From Cypionkella sp. (GTDB lineage: Bacteria; Pseudomonadota; Alphaproteobacteria; Rhodobacterales; Rhodobacteraceae), in assembly GCA_018063485.1 (NCBI GenBank), contig JAGPBG010000109.1, forward strand, positions 1 through 7,098: 7,098 bases of DNA. The letters are read 5' to 3'. The notes beneath the pieces are model-generated. The model was not told the origin of the DNA. It saw only the letters and a program-made list of their open reading frames with translations, and did no database searches. The position numbers and the translations under genes were made by a program. Below, in pieces: positions 6,708 through 7,098 of the stretch. Position 1 is the stretch's first letter. Every line of letters begins with the position of its first letter.

Positions 6708-6870
6708 TTCTCACCGCCCTGTGCCTTGATCCCTGTCATTGTAGTTGTTGTAGCAACGATATGCACCATCTCCAAGGGTTTGTGACGCGGCAACCAACGG
6801 GAGTGATTGAACTCGGCCCGTCATTGGGCAATGTTGTCGCAGCAAAAGGGCCGGGCAAAGGACAGATTTG
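6708..6870. promoter_or_regulatory. Divergent intergenic region between the zinc-ribbon gene and ftsE
   Basis: These 163 bases must hold both promoters. On the minus strand TTGGAG and TACAAC are separated by 17 bases (about 6751-6778), and a better -10-like TACAAT lies slightly nearer the gene but has no good -35. On the plus strand TTGAAC (6807-6812) and AATGTT (6830-6835) are 17 bases apart, a weak match. TTGTAG occurs twice (6739-6744 and 6748-6753), and GTTG-TAG-CAAC (6747-6757) is a small inverted repeat. GCCC (6816-6819) can pair with GGGC (6826-6829), or GCCCG (6816-6820) with CGGGC (6852-6856) just before the ftsE ribosome binding site. A 37-codon ORF (6761-6874) is discussed under findings. 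No promoter here is convincing by eye. Confidence 0.4.
6857..6862 (+). promoter_or_regulatory. ftsE ribosome binding site
   Basis: AAAGGA lies 5 bases before an in-frame TTG (6868) and 8 bases before GTG (6871). Both are usable; GTG is preferred because it gives the family-typical N-terminus MISFENVAYSY. Confidence 0.6.
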
Positions 6871-7098
6871 GTGATTTCCTTCGAAAACGTCGCCTATAGC
6901 TACGGCGGGGGCGAATTGCTGTCCGACATAACCTTGCGCCTTGCGCCGGGATCATTCCACTTTTTGACCGGACCGTCCGGCGCGGGCAAGTCCACATTCC
7001 TGAAACTCTGCTATGCCGAGCTTTTGCCCTCTGCCGGCCGCATCACCCTGTTTGATCGCGAAGTACGCAGCCTGTCGCGCGATGATGTCGCCCTTACC
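6871..7098 (+). CDS. ftsE: Cell division ATP-binding protein FtsE (5' part, runs off the right edge)
   Basis: ABC-type ATPase that pairs with the membrane protein FtsX at the division site and, in studied bacteria, controls peptidoglycan hydrolases through ATP-driven conformational change. The 76 residues present begin MISFENVAYSYGGGELLSDI and contain the Walker A motif GPSGAGKST (residues 34-42) inside FHFLTGPSGAGKSTFLKL, which is characteristic of FtsE rather than of general ABC transport ATPases. The Q-loop, signature motif and Walker B lie beyond the window, as would ftsX if the usual order holds. GTG 6871 is chosen as start, with an adjacent TTG at 6868 as the alternative. It is divergent from the zinc-ribbon gene. 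The reading frame stays open to the last base. FtsE assignment is confident for a partial gene, with a small chance of a related LolD/MacB-type ATPase. Confidence 0.87.
   Translation, partial: MISFENVAYSYGGGELLSDITLRLAPGSFHFLTGPSGAGKSTFLKLCYAELLPSAGRITLFDREVRSLSRDDVALT

Noticed and set aside
6246..6874. Overlapping plus-strand frames (179 and 202 codons) opposite the zinc-ribbon gene
   Set aside because: They are antisense to a gene with clear zinc-ribbon and membrane features; only the last 37 codons, which lie outside that gene, were kept as a tentative observation.

Overview
The window looks like a chromosomal core region of a GC-rich alphaproteobacterium, most likely a Rhodobacteraceae (Rhodobacter/Roseobacter group) member. 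That call rests on the proteins as read by eye (a DapDC with the residues FAIKSLSN, a TIGR02302/DUF4175 membrane protein, an MJ0042-type zinc-ribbon protein beside ftsE) and on the remembered gene order of that family. No database search was run. I see no mobile element, CRISPR array, tRNA, rRNA or phage gene.

Layout, left to right. (1) Positions 1-415, minus strand: 5' part of a secreted TlpA/ResA-like thioredoxin. (2) 428-1828, plus: argH, divergent from it with only 12 bp between the start codons. (3) 1927-2049, plus: a 40-residue lipoprotein, too short for usual gene callers. (4) 2123-3388, plus: lysA (diaminopimelate decarboxylase) with a TTG start behind a strong ribosome binding site. 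(5) 3402-5900, plus: a large DUF4175/TIGR02302 membrane protein with a Gln/Gly-rich tail, 13 bp after lysA. (6) 5919-6707, minus: a zinc-ribbon, single-membrane-span protein, convergent with the previous gene. (7) A 163 bp divergent intergenic region. (8) 6871 to the right edge, plus: 5' part of ftsE.

The plus-strand genes argH, lipoprotein, lysA and DUF4175 are closely spaced and probably largely co-transcribed. argH and lysA make the last enzymes of arginine and lysine synthesis. The substrate of LysA, meso-diaminopimelate, is also a peptidoglycan building block, and FtsE is an envelope/division ATPase. The lipoprotein, the DUF4175 protein and the zinc-ribbon protein are all predicted to be membrane-associated, so the right two thirds of the window has a cell-envelope flavour. 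Its three uncharacterised members are the most interesting content. Nothing here amounts to a clearly new multi-gene system. The best leads are the tiny LptM-like lipoprotein, the DUF4175 protein, the very compact tlpA/argH divergent start region, and a possible leader ORF overlapping the ftsE start.
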